Numbered from the stretch's first letter, positions 1 through 8,900 are shown. The stretch: 48,261 nt of DNA from JALZBN01 sp035525375 (GCA_035525375.1 DATLEI010000103.1:1-48261), one strand, 5' to 3'. The notes: generated by a model not told the origin, from the letters alone. Made by a program: numbers and translations.

Positions 1-319
1 CATCGATCGCCTGGCGGTAGAGCTGGAACACCGCGGCCACCGATCGGGCATTCGTCCCGCCTGTCGGTAGGCGTTTCTCGTGGTCGGCGACCTTAAGCCG
101 GGCCAGCGCAAGCTCTGCGTCCTCGCGAGTTCCCTGGACTCGGCGCGAGACACGACGCCGGCGGCCGGTCACCGCGTCACGGCCGACCTCAACGTCTACG
201 CGCCAGAGGCTCTCACGCACGAAGAAGACACCGCCGCTTCCCCGCGTTCGTCGATGATCTGCAGGACGGTCCGCCGCCGCCTTTGAGCGTCGCCTAGGAG
301 TCGCACCCGCCTTCGCCAT
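1..319 (-). CDS. Tyrosine integrase, N-terminal part (runs off left edge)
   Basis: Reading leftwards from the ATG at 319 gives 106 residues with no stop, cut by the window edge. After a basic N-terminal tail of about 30 residues, positions 35-80 read like the arm-type DNA-binding (AP2-like) domain of phage and island integrases: W-R-V-D-V-E-V-G-R-D followed by V-T-G-R-R-R-R-V-S and an R-E-D-A-E-L-A-L-A-R-L helix. The start of a core-binding region follows (R-S-V-A-A-V-F-Q-L-Y). The catalytic R-H-R-Y domain would lie outside the window. A GGGGGAG ribosome-binding sequence precedes the ATG. The gene lies 117 bp from the 3' end of tRNA-Gly and reads away from it, the usual position of an integrase in a tRNA-integrated element. 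The domain call rests on pattern resemblance. Confidence 0.72.
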   Translation of the reverse strand, partial: MAKAGATPRRRSKAAADRPADHRRTRGSGGVFFVRESLWRVDVEVGRDAVTGRRRRVSRRVQGTREDAELALARLKVADHEKRLPTGGTNARSVAAVFQLYRQAID

Positions 320-357
320 GGCTCCCCCGTAGTTGAGCGGCCGTTTGAGCGGCGTCA

Positions 358-379
358 TAGTATACCGTCGTAGTATACT
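358..379. promoter_or_regulatory. TAGTATAC direct repeats upstream of the integrase
   Basis: TAGTATAC occurs at 358-365 and again at 371-378, 13 bp apart centre to centre. Each contains the palindrome GTATAC. They lie between the integrase start (319) and the tRNA 3' end (436), in an AT-richer patch. They could be integrase arm-type or excisionase sites, or an operator; the sequence alone does not decide. Confidence 0.35.
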
Positions 380-435
380 GCGGGGGGATGGAGACGGGCC
401 AAGGGCCTCCCATAGCCCTCTGACCAGCACTTTTG

Positions 436-510
436 TGGAGCGGACGACGGGATTCGAACCCGCGACCCTCACCTTGGCAAGGTGATGCTCTACCACTGAG
501 CCACGTCCGC
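436..510 (-). tRNA. tRNA-Gly (anticodon GCC)
   Basis: Reading the minus strand from 510 gives acceptor stem GCGGACG paired with CGTCCGC (504-510 with 440-446), a D arm with GGTAGAGC, an anticodon arm CACCT-TGCCA-AGGTG presenting GCC, and a T arm with GGTTCGAATCC. The discriminator is T, followed by an encoded CCA (436-438). The mature body is 72 nt plus CCA. The 3' end faces the integrase gene, consistent with use as an attachment site. Confidence 0.95.
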
Positions 511-528
511 AGTACTGGCGACTCTACC

Positions 529-635
529 AAACCGTGTCCGGCGCGCCCACGGACTTGCCCGACCCGGCACGTCCAACTTTTGGGACTGCGGTTTTTGTCG
601 CTGCGGATTCCGGACAGGCGTCCCGGACACGGTTT
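529..635. repeat. 107-bp segment bounded by 13-bp perfect inverted repeats
   Basis: AAACCGTGTCCGG (529-541) is repeated in perfect inverse orientation as CCGGACACGGTTT (623-635), enclosing about 81 bp with no convincing reading frame. A shorter CCGGACA copy lies just inside the right end (610-616). The segment sits between tRNA-Gly and dut. It could be a MITE or REP-like element, or a long hairpin in the leader or terminator region. I see no obvious target-site duplication. Confidence 0.5.
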
Positions 636-658
636 CAGCGCGAAAAGGGCAGTCGAAA

Positions 659-1096
659 CTAGCGGCCGCTGTGGCCGAACCCGCCGCTCCCTCGTTCGGA
701 CTCAGACAACGCCTCGACCACCACGAACTGCGCCTGCTCGACTTGCTGGATGACCAGCTGCGCAATGCGGTCCCCGCGCCGGATCACATACGGCAACACA
801 GCATCGGTGTTCACGAGTAGCACCTTGAGCTCGTCCCGATATCCCGCGTCGATAAGGCCCGGCGTGTTCAACACAGTCACGCCATGGCGCAAGGCCAGGC
901 CGCTGCGGGGCAACACGAAGCCTGCCCATCCCTCGGGGATCGCGACAGCGACACCCGTCGGCACCAGCGCCCGGCCACCGCGCGCCGCCAATTCAACGTC
1001 GACTCGCGCCACCAAGTCCGCGCCGGCGTCCCCCGCCCGGGCGTACGAGGGCAGAGGCAGGTCAGGATCCAAGCGAAGGATGGGGACGTCGATCAC
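659..1096 (-). CDS. dut: Deoxyuridine 5'-triphosphate nucleotidohydrolase (dUTPase)
   Basis: Hydrolyses dUTP to dUMP and pyrophosphate, keeping uracil out of DNA and feeding thymidylate synthesis; a cytosolic trimer. The 145-residue length is typical. All five trimeric dUTPase motifs can be read: A-G-D-A-G-A-D-L (about 21-28), P-R-S-G-L-A (63-68), N-T-P-G-L-I-D-A-G-Y-R-D-E (77-89), R-G-D-R-I-A-Q-L-V (107-115), and the C-terminal glycine-rich R-G-S-G-G-F-G-H-S-G (about 135-144), which closes over the nucleotide. It starts with GTG. It is divergent from orn with only 30 bp between start codons, so the promoters must overlap or lie inside a gene. Confidence 0.96.
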   Translation of the reverse strand: MIDVPILRLDPDLPLPSYARAGDAGADLVARVDVELAARGGRALVPTGVAVAIPEGWAGFVLPRSGLALRHGVTVLNTPGLIDAGYRDELKVLLVNTDAVLPYVIRRGDRIAQLVIQQVEQAQFVVVEALSESERGSGGFGHSGR

Positions 1097-1126
1097 GCGC
1101 CGGGCAGCCTACGATCAACCGTCACC

Positions 1127-1771
1127 GTGCTGGTGTGGATGGATCTCGAGATGACCGGACTCGACCCGGCGCGCCATGTGATCGTCGAGATCGCAACACT
1201 CGTCACCGACGACGACCTCAATATCACCGCCGAAGGGCCCGACCTGATCGTGCATCAGCCTCCCGAGGCACAGGCCGAAATGGACGACTTCGTGCGCAAC
1301 ATGCATGGGCGCAGCGGCCTGCTCGAACGCATCACCAACTCGACCACGACGCTTGAGCAAGCGGGCCGCGCCACCCTCGACTTCATCAAGGCCCACGCGT
1401 CGGAGGCGAAGAGCGTCCCGCTCGCCGGCAACTCCATAGGCACCGACCGGCGCTTCCTCGCGGCCTACCTGCCTGAGATCGAGGAGTACCTGCACTACCG
1501 GTCTGTCGACGTATCGACAGTCAAGGAGCTGTGCCGGCGCTGGTACCCTGACGCCTACTCCGGCGCGCCAAAGAAGAACAGCGCCCACCGGGCCCTCGAC
1601 GACATCCGGGAGAGCATCGAGGAGCTGCGCTACTACCGATCGGCGATCTTCGCCGGCCCCGACCCCGGCGCCGCGTCAGACACCGACCCGGCCTCGTTCC
1701 CGGCGCCGAGCGACTCATCCGCCTCATCCTCCGGCACAACCACCTCGAGCGCGCCGGGCACCGACCGGTAG
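1127..1771 (+). CDS. orn: Oligoribonuclease (DEDDh 3'-5' exoribonuclease)
   Basis: Degrades 2-5-nt RNA and linear dinucleotides such as pGpG, the last step of mRNA decay. The 214-residue protein begins V-L-V-W-M-D-L-E-M-T-G-L-D, the family's N-terminal signature holding the first Asp and Glu of the DEDD site. G-N-S-I-G-T-D-R-R-F and H-R-A-L-D-D-I complete the site, the latter with the DEDDh histidine. The GTG at 1127 was chosen because it puts L-V-W-M-D-L-E in the usual place; longer in-frame starts run back into dut. The last 35 or so residues are an Asp/Ser/Pro/Thr-rich tail beyond the usual end, overlapping by 139 bp the tail of the convergent lipid-kinase gene. Confidence 0.95.
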   Translation: MLVWMDLEMTGLDPARHVIVEIATLVTDDDLNITAEGPDLIVHQPPEAQAEMDDFVRNMHGRSGLLERITNSTTTLEQAGRATLDFIKAHASEAKSVPLAGNSIGTDRRFLAAYLPEIEEYLHYRSVDVSTVKELCRRWYPDAYSGAPKKNSAHRALDDIRESIEELRYYRSAIFAGPDPGAASDTDPASFPAPSDSSASSSGTTTSSAPGTDR

Positions 1772-2568
1772 CGCAACGGCGGCGTCATCTGCTCCACCTC
1801 GCCGTCGTTGGCAACAACGACGGTCTTGTCATCGAACTCGAGCTCCAGCTCTTTGTACTCCCCGTGCACCAACAGGGGCGAGTTCGCCAAGCGCCCCGTG
1901 AGCAGCGCCAGCACCACCCGGCATCGGGCCAGCGGCAGGTCGGCGCGCACGAGTCGGAAGTCGAGAAGGTTGTCCTGCAGCGACTCGCGTGCCGCCAAAT
2001 CCCACAGCCCCTTGCCATACATCCCGTTGCCGACGAACACCGACCACGCCCGGTAACGCTTGCCATCGACAACGACGGCGAAGCGATGGCCGTGACGCAC
2101 ATGCTTCCAAATGGCGAGGACGTTGGCCCACCTCTTCGAGAACTGCTTCTCATGCTCCTCGCGCTGGACGACGATCGAGGGATACGCGCCGATGCTCGAG
2201 TTGTTCACGAACCGGCAGTCGTTGACTTCACCCAGGTCGACGGCAATCCGCCTGCCGTTCGTAACCGCCCCGGCCGCGGTCTCCAGCGTCGGGATCCCTA
2301 GCTCGCGGGCGAAGTGGTTCCGGGTTCCCGCCGGAATCGGCAACAACGGGACATGTCCTTCGGAAAGGATCTCGCTCACGCAGCGGATGGTGCCGTCACC
2401 TCCGGCCACGGCAACGAAGTCCACCCCCTTGCCCACGGCATCCTTCGCCCGCTGCGGCATCTCGTCGGGCGCGCATTCCACGACCTCGTGCCCCGAGAAC
2501 AACTCGACGAGATCGTCACCCGATGACTCATCACCGGAGTGAGGGTTGACGAGGATCAGGCCGGCCAT
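1633..2568 (-). CDS. Diacylglycerol kinase-family lipid kinase (DagK/YegS-like)
   Basis: Predicted to phosphorylate a lipid such as diacylglycerol with ATP at the inner membrane face. The 311-residue protein has the N-terminal DAGK catalytic domain: V-N-P-H-S-G near residue 8, G-G-D-G-T (about 57-61) for nucleotide binding, then P-I-P-A-G-T-R-N-H-F-A-R-E-L, typical of bacterial YegS/BmrU/Rv2252-type enzymes. The C-terminal beta domain ends with N-D-G-E, a conserved acidic element. An acidic and Gly/Ala/Ser-rich tail follows, overlapping the orn tail on the other strand. It is divergent from a glycerophosphodiesterase with 36 bp between starts, which suggests joint control of lipid turnover (inference). 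Confidence 0.9.
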   Translation of the reverse strand: MAGLILVNPHSGDESSGDDLVELFSGHEVVECAPDEMPQRAKDAVGKGVDFVAVAGGDGTIRCVSEILSEGHVPLLPIPAGTRNHFARELGIPTLETAAGAVTNGRRIAVDLGEVNDCRFVNNSSIGAYPSIVVQREEHEKQFSKRWANVLAIWKHVRHGHRFAVVVDGKRYRAWSVFVGNGMYGKGLWDLAARESLQDNLLDFRLVRADLPLARCRVVLALLTGRLANSPLLVHGEYKELELEFDDKTVVVANDGEVEQMTPPLRYRSVPGALEVVVPEDEADESLGAGNEAGSVSDAAPGSGPAKIADR

Positions 2569-2578
2569 GGTTCGTGTC

Positions 2579-2592
2579 TACCCCACGGGGTA
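2579..2592. promoter_or_regulatory. TACCCC-AC-GGGGTA inverted repeat between divergent lipid genes
   Basis: Perfect 6-bp arms around 2 bp, lying within the 36 bp that separate the start codons of the lipid kinase (2568) and the glycerophosphodiesterase (2605). Position and symmetry suggest a repressor operator controlling both genes. No regulator gene is adjacent. Confidence 0.35.
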
Positions 2593-2604
2593 CGGTCGAA
2601 CCGC

Positions 2605-3360
2605 ATGGCGACTCGGTGGGCCTACCTCGACCATCCCGGCCCGCTGCCCCTCGCTCACCGCGGCGGTGCGAGCGACAAACCCGAGAACACCATGGCCGCC
2701 TTCGCCTACGCAGTTGACCTTGGCTACCGCTATCTCGAGACCGACGTCCACGCCACGTCCGACGGGGTGCTCGTCGCCTTCCACGACGACGACCTCGACC
2801 GGGTCACCGATCGCGCCGGCACGATTCGGGAGCTTCCTTGGGAGGAAGTGAGCAAGGCCCGGGTGGACGGTGAGCCGATACCCCGAATGGAGGAGCTGCT
2901 CGACGCTTGGCCCGACGCTCGCTTCAACATCGACATGAAGCACGACACGGCGGTGGCGCCACTCGTCGATGTCCTCCGCAAAACCGATGCGTACGACCGG
3001 GTGTGCGTCGGCGCCTTCTCCGACAAGCGCTTGGCCCGCTTCCGCAATCTGGTCTACGACCGGGTCTGCACCTCGATGGGACCGGTGGCCATCGCCCGCC
3101 TGCGTGCCGCCAGTTATGGGGTGCCGGTCGGCAGTGTGGGCGGCGCGTGCAGCCAGGTGCCGGTGCGCCGAGGGCCATTCCCGGTCGCCGACCGGCGTTA
3201 CGTCGACGCCGCTCATGTAAGGGGCATCCGCGTGCACATCTGGACCATCGATGACGCGCCGGAGATGGAACGCCTCCTCGACCTCGGCGTCGACGGCATC
3301 ATGACCGACCGCCCGGCAGTGCTGAAGGACGTTCTCATCCGGCGCGGCCAGTGGGCATGA
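2605..3360 (+). CDS. Glycerophosphodiester phosphodiesterase
   Basis: Hydrolyses deacylated phospholipid headgroups to sn-glycerol 3-phosphate and an alcohol. The 251-residue GDPD-family TIM barrel shows A-H-R-G-G (17-21), E-N-T-M-A-A-F, L-E-T-D-V-H-A-T-S-D-G, V-A-F-H-D-D-D-L-D-R (second catalytic His), F-N-I-D-M-K and a C-terminal W-T-I-D-D ... G-V-D-G-I-M-T-D-R-P. The ATG at 2605 gives a normal N-terminus; the longer in-frame start at 2539 would overlap the divergent kinase. There is no signal peptide, so it is probably cytosolic. Confidence 0.93.
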   Translation: MATRWAYLDHPGPLPLAHRGGASDKPENTMAAFAYAVDLGYRYLETDVHATSDGVLVAFHDDDLDRVTDRAGTIRELPWEEVSKARVDGEPIPRMEELLDAWPDARFNIDMKHDTAVAPLVDVLRKTDAYDRVCVGAFSDKRLARFRNLVYDRVCTSMGPVAIARLRAASYGVPVGSVGGACSQVPVRRGPFPVADRRYVDAAHVRGIRVHIWTIDDAPEMERLLDLGVDGIMTDRPAVLKDVLIRRGQWA

Positions 3361-3403
3361 GCCCCGGGGTCGATGTCGCACCCCCTCACTAACGTTCCTG
3401 CAC

Positions 3404-5950
3404 ATGGAGACGGCCACTGCGATCGAACTGACTGACGAGCAGCGCATTGCGGTCAGCCAGCCGGGCAACGTGCGGATACAGGGCCTCGCCGGCACCGGCA
3501 AGACCACCACCCTGCTCGCTCGATATATCGCTCTCCTCGGCGAGCATCCGGCCTCTGAGCTACTCGTCATCTGCCGCTCGCGCGCCGGCGCGCAACGGTT
3601 CCGCGACACCGTGCTCGGCCATCTCGCCGGAGGATTCGAGTCGCTGCCGATCACGACCTTCACCGGCGTCGCCTTCGACATCAACACGCGCCACGGGAAG
3701 CAGTTCGAGCTCATCACCCGAGAGGAACAGGTCGACGAGGTGGCGCGACTTCTCGCCCACGAAGGAGCAACGGAGTGGCCGACCTTGCATGGGTTCATCG
3801 GCCGGCGCGCTTTCGTCGAGCAGGTCGCCGGGGCGCTCGTTGAGATGGAGACTCGGTTGCTGTCGGCCGACGACGTCCGAGGGCGGTCGACCGGGTGGAA
3901 CGAAATGGCGGCCTTCGCCAGCCGGTATCAGACCTCACTCGTTGCGGCCGGAGCGATCGACTTCGCCGGACTGACGGCGCGCGCCACCCGGCTGCTCGAC
4001 GACCCAACTGTGCGCGCGGACGAGCAGGGGCGCTACGCCCATGTGTTGATTGACGACTACGAAGCCGCCGGCGCGGCCTCGGCGCGTCTCGTCGGCCAAT
4101 TAGCCGAGCTTGGCGCGGCGGTGACGATCACCGGCAACCCGCCCGACGCACTCGAGTGGGGCCGAGACGCCGATGCCACCGTGGTCGAGCTCACCCACCG
4201 GTTCCGCGATCCCGTGGCACCGCGTGTCGTCATCTGCAACCACCCTGCGATCGAGGCCGAGGCCATCGCCGGTGAGCTGCTGGCAGCGCGCGCCGGCGGG
4301 CAGGAATGGTCCGACATGGCGGTGCTGGTGCGGTCGGCGCGCTCGGCGCGCGCCGGCGCCATCGGGCGGGCACTGCGACGCCACGGCATTCCGGTCGACA
4401 GCCCGGCGCAGAGCTCCGGCGACGAACCTGCGGTGCAGGCGATCATCGACATGCTCCATCGGGTCGCCGATGACGCCGGGGATGCCGGGGATGCCGAGGA
4501 TGCCGCTGAGACGGCCGATCCGAAGGTCGCCCACCTTGCGGCCCTGCGTGACGACCTCGCCAGCATGGCGGCCGGCGCGACACCTGCGGATCTGGCTTTC
4601 GAAGTCTGGACTCGCACACTCGGTCACCTCGCAGGCGATGAGTGCGACGATGACGCCGCCCTCGACGCCGTGGTTGCATTTCTCGCCGCGCTCCAGCGGC
4701 GCGCCAACCGGCGACCGCAGGAACGGCTCGCCGAGTTCCTTGCCGTGACGGGCGGGCGTCCGGCCGGCGTGCGCCCGACCGTGGCCCCGCCGAGCGGGCA
4801 GCAGGCCGTCACCATCTCGTCGATCGCATCGGCCGCGGGACGCGAGTGGCCGACCGTCGTCATCGCTGGATGTGTCGAGGGCGAACTGCCCAATCTGCGG
4901 GCCCGGGCCCGGCTGTTCGATCCCTGGCTCCTCGGGGTGACCGCGCCCGATGACCACCAGCGGCGCCAGATCAAGCTGGTCGAGGAGCGGAGGCTCTTCG
5001 CGTCCGGATGCGATCGGGCCACCGGTCACGTCATCGGCACGGTCGGGGCCGAACCCGGTGTGCTGCCGAGCAGGTTCGTCGAGTCGTGGGCAACCAGCGA
5101 GCCGCAGCTTGTCCGCCCCGAGAGCCGAGCCGCCCTCAACCATCCCCGCACGGTCGGAATCGCGCCGGCCATTCCCGACGGTCACCTGCGACTGTCGGCC
5201 AGCCAGTTGTCGGTCTACGACGACTGTCCCCTGCGCTACGCCTATCAGTATGTTTTGGGTGCTCGCTCTGACGCAGGTGTGCACGCGGCCCTCGGAACAC
5301 TCGTGCACGAGGCGCTGGCCGAGTTTCTCGATCCCGACAGCCCCGACGCCGGAGACCTGTCCCATGAGCGTCTGCTCGCGATTGCAGAGAGCCTCTGGCG
5401 CGACGACATCGCGCCCTACCGACCCCAGGTTGAGGAGGTCCGGCGCGACTACTTCTCGATGCTGAACGACTGGTGGACGGTCGAGGGCGGTGGGTCGCCG
5501 ATGTGTCCCGAGGTCCTCGGGGTCGAGCGGAAATTCGAGATCGAGGTAGGGCCGCACACAGTCACGGGATCGATCGACCGGATCGATCGGGCCGACGACG
5601 GTGAGGGTCTCCGGGTCGTCGACTACAAGACCGGGCGCACGACACCCAACGCCGACCAGGTCGCCGCCAACATCCAGCTGGCGGTGTACCACCTGGCCGC
5701 TTCGCGCGACCCGGGCCTCGTCGCCCTGGGCGCGCCAAGTCAGCTCCGCCTTCTCTTCGTGCGGGAAATGAAGGCCTTCGAGCAGACAGTGACGCCAGAT
5801 CACGCGGCTGCCACCGAGGAACGAATTCTGGCAACGGCCGAGCTGATACTCGACGAGCAGTTCGCCCCCTCGATCGACGCCGACTGCCGCACGTGCTCGT
5901 TCCACCGGCTGTGCCCGTTGCAAGACCAAGGGCGCCAGGTGGCCGTATGA
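3404..5950 (+). CDS. AdnA-like helicase-nuclease subunit with degenerate motor
   Basis: First subunit of a probable AdnAB-type heterodimer that resects DNA double-strand breaks. The 848-residue protein has a UvrD-like N-terminal motor with Q motif T-D-E-Q-R and Walker A G-L-A-G-T-G-K-T-T (27-35). Motif II reads L-I-D-D-Y-E-A-A (about 215-222) instead of D-E-x-Q-D, and the usual G-D-x-x-Q-S-I-Y motif is replaced by T-G-N-P-P-D-A-L. The motor is therefore probably weak or dead. The C-terminal RecB-type nuclease has G-S-I-D-R-I-D and V-V-D-Y-K-T-G (about 738-744). Four cysteines (one near 607, three in C-R-T-C-S-F-H-R-L-C near 827-836) make an iron-sulfur clasp. It overlaps the next gene by 4 bp. 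The assignment rests on architecture and gene order. Confidence 0.82.
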   Translation: METATAIELTDEQRIAVSQPGNVRIQGLAGTGKTTTLLARYIALLGEHPASELLVICRSRAGAQRFRDTVLGHLAGGFESLPITTFTGVAFDINTRHGKQFELITREEQVDEVARLLAHEGATEWPTLHGFIGRRAFVEQVAGALVEMETRLLSADDVRGRSTGWNEMAAFASRYQTSLVAAGAIDFAGLTARATRLLDDPTVRADEQGRYAHVLIDDYEAAGAASARLVGQLAELGAAVTITGNPPDALEWGRDADATVVELTHRFRDPVAPRVVICNHPAIEAEAIAGELLAARAGGQEWSDMAVLVRSARSARAGAIGRALRRHGIPVDSPAQSSGDEPAVQAIIDMLHRVADDAGDAGDAEDAAETADPKVAHLAALRDDLASMAAGATPADLAFEVWTRTLGHLAGDECDDDAALDAVVAFLAALQRRANRRPQERLAEFLAVTGGRPAGVRPTVAPPSGQQAVTISSIASAAGREWPTVVIAGCVEGELPNLRARARLFDPWLLGVTAPDDHQRRQIKLVEERRLFASGCDRATGHVIGTVGAEPGVLPSRFVESWATSEPQLVRPESRAALNHPRTVGIAPAIPDGHLRLSASQLSVYDDCPLRYAYQYVLGARSDAGVHAALGTLVHEALAEFLDPDSPDAGDLSHERLLAIAESLWRDDIAPYRPQVEEVRRDYFSMLNDWWTVEGGGSPMCPEVLGVERKFEIEVGPHTVTGSIDRIDRADDGEGLRVVDYKTGRTTPNADQVAANIQLAVYHLAASRDPGLVALGAPSQLRLLFVREMKAFEQTVTPDHAAATEERILATAELILDEQFAPSIDADCRTCSFHRLCPLQDQGRQVAV

Positions 5951-8900
5951 CCCCGCCGCCTTCAACGCTGACCCCTGAGCCACTGCTGACCCTCACCCCC
6001 GAACAGCAGACCGCCGTCGGGGCCCCGCTCACACCGCTGCTCCTCGTCGCCGGCGCCGGTGCGGGCAAGACGACGGTGGTGGGTCGCCGCATCCTCCACG
6101 TCGTCGAGAAGAACCTGGCACGCGCCGACGAGGTGCTCGGCCTCACCTTCACCAACAAGGCGGCGCACCACCTCAAGAAGGTCGTGCGCGAGGTGCTCGG
6201 TCCCGATGCCGGCGTGACCATCGGCACCTACCACTCATTCGGTGCCTCGTTGGTGGCCGACAACCTCCTCGAGCTCGGGCTCGATACCGCGAGCCGGGTG
6301 CTCGACCACGCGGAATCGTGGCAACTGCTGTTTGCCGTGTTCGACGAGTTCCGGTTCGAACGCCGGCGCACCCTTTCCCCGCAACTGCTGCTCCGAGACG
6401 CGCTCAACCTGGCGTCGCGCTGCGCCGACCACTTGGTACCCATCGATGTTGTCCTCGCGGACTCGATTGACTTGATGGCCAACGCACGGTGGAAGGGCAT
6501 GAAGGAAACCGCCGCCATGCGCGCCGAGCTCTGCCAGGTCGTCGCCGCGTATCAGCGTCGCAAGAAGGAGCGCAACCTGCTCGATTACGGCGACCAGATT
6601 GCACTGGCGGTTCAGCTCCTCACCGACAATCCTGCCGTAGCCGAGGAATGCCGGCGCCAGCACCGAGTCGTCCTGCTCGACGAGTACCAGGACACAAACT
6701 TCGCTCAACGGCGAATGCTCCAGCTCCTGTACCCGGCCTCGGGGGAGGTCAGCGGCGCGCCCGCCATCACCGCCGTTGGCGACGACATGCAGTCGATCTA
6801 CGGCTTCCGAGGTGCCCACCTCCTCAACATCTTCAAGTTCACCGAGCACTTCCCGCCAGCGGCCACCTTGCCGCTGCAAACGACGTTCCGGTTCGGTCCT
6901 GCGCTGGTCGAGCTGGCCAACCGCATCCAGGGTCAGGTGAGTGAGGCCCTTCCGAAGAAGCTCGAAGCCGCGCCCGGCGCGCCGGCGACGAAGATCGAGT
7001 GTTTCCTCGCGGCCGATGACGCGTCCGAGGCCGAGGCGATCGCCGGTGACCTTGCTGGACGCGGCGTGCCTTGGGCCGCCAACGCCATTCTGTGCCGGAA
7101 GCGCCGCCTTATCGGTCCCATTGTGGTTGCGCTCCTTGAACACAACGTGCCCGTCGAGGTTGTCGGCGGGAGCGGCCTGTTGTCCCGGCCCGAGGTGGTC
7201 GACGTCGTGGCCTGGCTGGAGGTGCTCGCCGATCCCTCACTCGCAGTGCCGCTGCTGCGGATCCTGCAAGGGCCGGAGTACCGACTCGGACTGCGTGACC
7301 TCGCCGCCCTGGCCCGCCACATGCGGACGATGCGCGAGCGCGCCGGTGACGGTGACATCGCACTCATCGACGCGGCCGGCGAGGTCGATCAGGTTCCTGA
7401 CCTTTCCGACGACGCCCGAGCGCGCATCGAGTCGTTCTGTGCCCGGCGCGCCGCGCTCGCCAGTGCTGCCGACAGCCAGACGCTGGTCACTCTCGTCGAG
7501 ACCGTCGTGCGTGAGACCGGCCTTTGGGCGGCTACCACCCCGGTGGAGGGCGAGAACCTCTTGCGGTTCCTCGATCTCGCCAGCCACTTCGACCCGGTCG
7601 AGGGCGAGTCCGGGCTACGGGCGTTCGTGGAGTACTTACAACTGCTCACCGACGCCGAGGAAGACCTGGCCGAGGCCCACGCCAGCGGCACCGACGCGGT
7701 GCAGGTCATGACCATCCATCAGGCCAAGGGCCTCGAGTTCCCGTTCGTCTACGTTCCCGGGCTGGCTGGGTCGAAGGGGCCGTCGCGGATCTTTCCCGAC
7801 AGCCGGAGTGGCGAGAACGCCCTCGGCAACTCGTCAGCCCTGCCCTGGTGGTTGCGCGAAGACGAGGGCATTCCCTTTCCGAACGATGCGGCATCGAAGT
7901 CCGAGATCGACGAGTTCATCAAGATGCGGCGCATCGAGGAGGAGTGGCGCCTGCTCTATGTCGCTTGCACCCGAGCCCAAAACCAGCTCGTCTGCTCTGC
8001 GGCCCACTGGTACCGCGGCGCGCTGGAACCCCAGGGCCCGTCGCCGTTCTACGAGTTCATCCGCGACCAGGCCGACATCGTCACCGAACGCTTCTCGCAG
8101 GAGCCGGCCGAGGTCGCACCCCACGTCGTGGCCATGCAAAGTCAGCGCGATGCGGCTGTGGCTTCGGCGTCGGCTGGCGCGGCCTCGGCTGGCAACTACG
8201 TTGCGCCGGTGGCTCCGGTTCCCGTCCTACCCACCGGGCAGTTGCGCTTCGACGGCTCGGCGGCTGTAGGGCAAGGGGGGCCGGCGCGTGCCGCGCCGAG
8301 CGCACTCTCCGTCACCGCGCTCGTCACCTATGCCCGCTGCCCAAAGGAGTTCTACTGGTCGGTCGTTCGCCCGCGGCCCCGGCGCGCCTCGGGCGCGGCG
8401 CGCGTCGGCACCCAGGTCCACCGATGGATCGAGGAACGGTCGGGGCGGCAGCTCACCCTCATCGAACCGGAAGCCGACGTTCTCCTTGATGGTCCGGATC
8501 CCGACGAGCTGCCGGCCGAGCCCGGTGTCGTGGCCCGGTTGAAGCAGTCGTTCCTGGCGAGCGTGTGGGCCGCGCTCGACCCCGTCCGGGTCGAAGCTCC
8601 TTTCACGCTCGTGGCCGGGGGCCACGTGGTCCGCGGCCGCATCGATGCCGTGTACGAGCGCGACGGGCGCCTCGAGCTGGTCGACTTCAAGACCGGCCGC
8701 CTCCCGTCGGCCGGCGATCAGTCGGCCTCCGTGCAGCTCGACCTCTATGGGCTCGCGGCGGTTGACACCTGGCGCGCCGACCCCGACCGGATCCGCACGA
8801 CCTACTGCTACCTGCGCGCCGACCGGCCGCCTGTCGTTGAAAGCGTCGACTGGACGGCCGCCACGCTCGACAAGGTTCGGGCCGACCTCAGCGCTTCGCT

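Larger units (their letters stand above)
1..438. mobile_element. Edge of an element integrated at tRNA-Gly
   Basis: An integrase gene reads away from the 3' end of a tRNA-Gly gene, the classic layout of a genomic island or prophage inserted in a tRNA 3' end. The element would extend left beyond the window. Its attachment core should include part of the tRNA 3' half (about 436-480), with a second copy at the distant end. That second copy is not visible here, so both the boundary and the integrated state are inferred. Confidence 0.5.

Noticed and set aside
433..753. Plus-strand reading frame opening W-S-G-R-R-D-S-N-P-R-P-S-P
   Set aside because: This is the well-known false protein produced by reading a tRNA gene antisense; the real feature is tRNA-Gly on the minus strand.
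2578..3798. 406-residue minus-strand frame covering the glycerophosphodiesterase and the AdnA-like start
   Set aside because: It spans two unrelated real genes on the other strand and has no recognisable motif.
4100..5983. 627-residue minus-strand open frame opposite the AdnA-like gene
   Set aside because: It lies opposite a gene with clear motifs, shows no domain itself, and such long antisense frames are expected at this G+C content.
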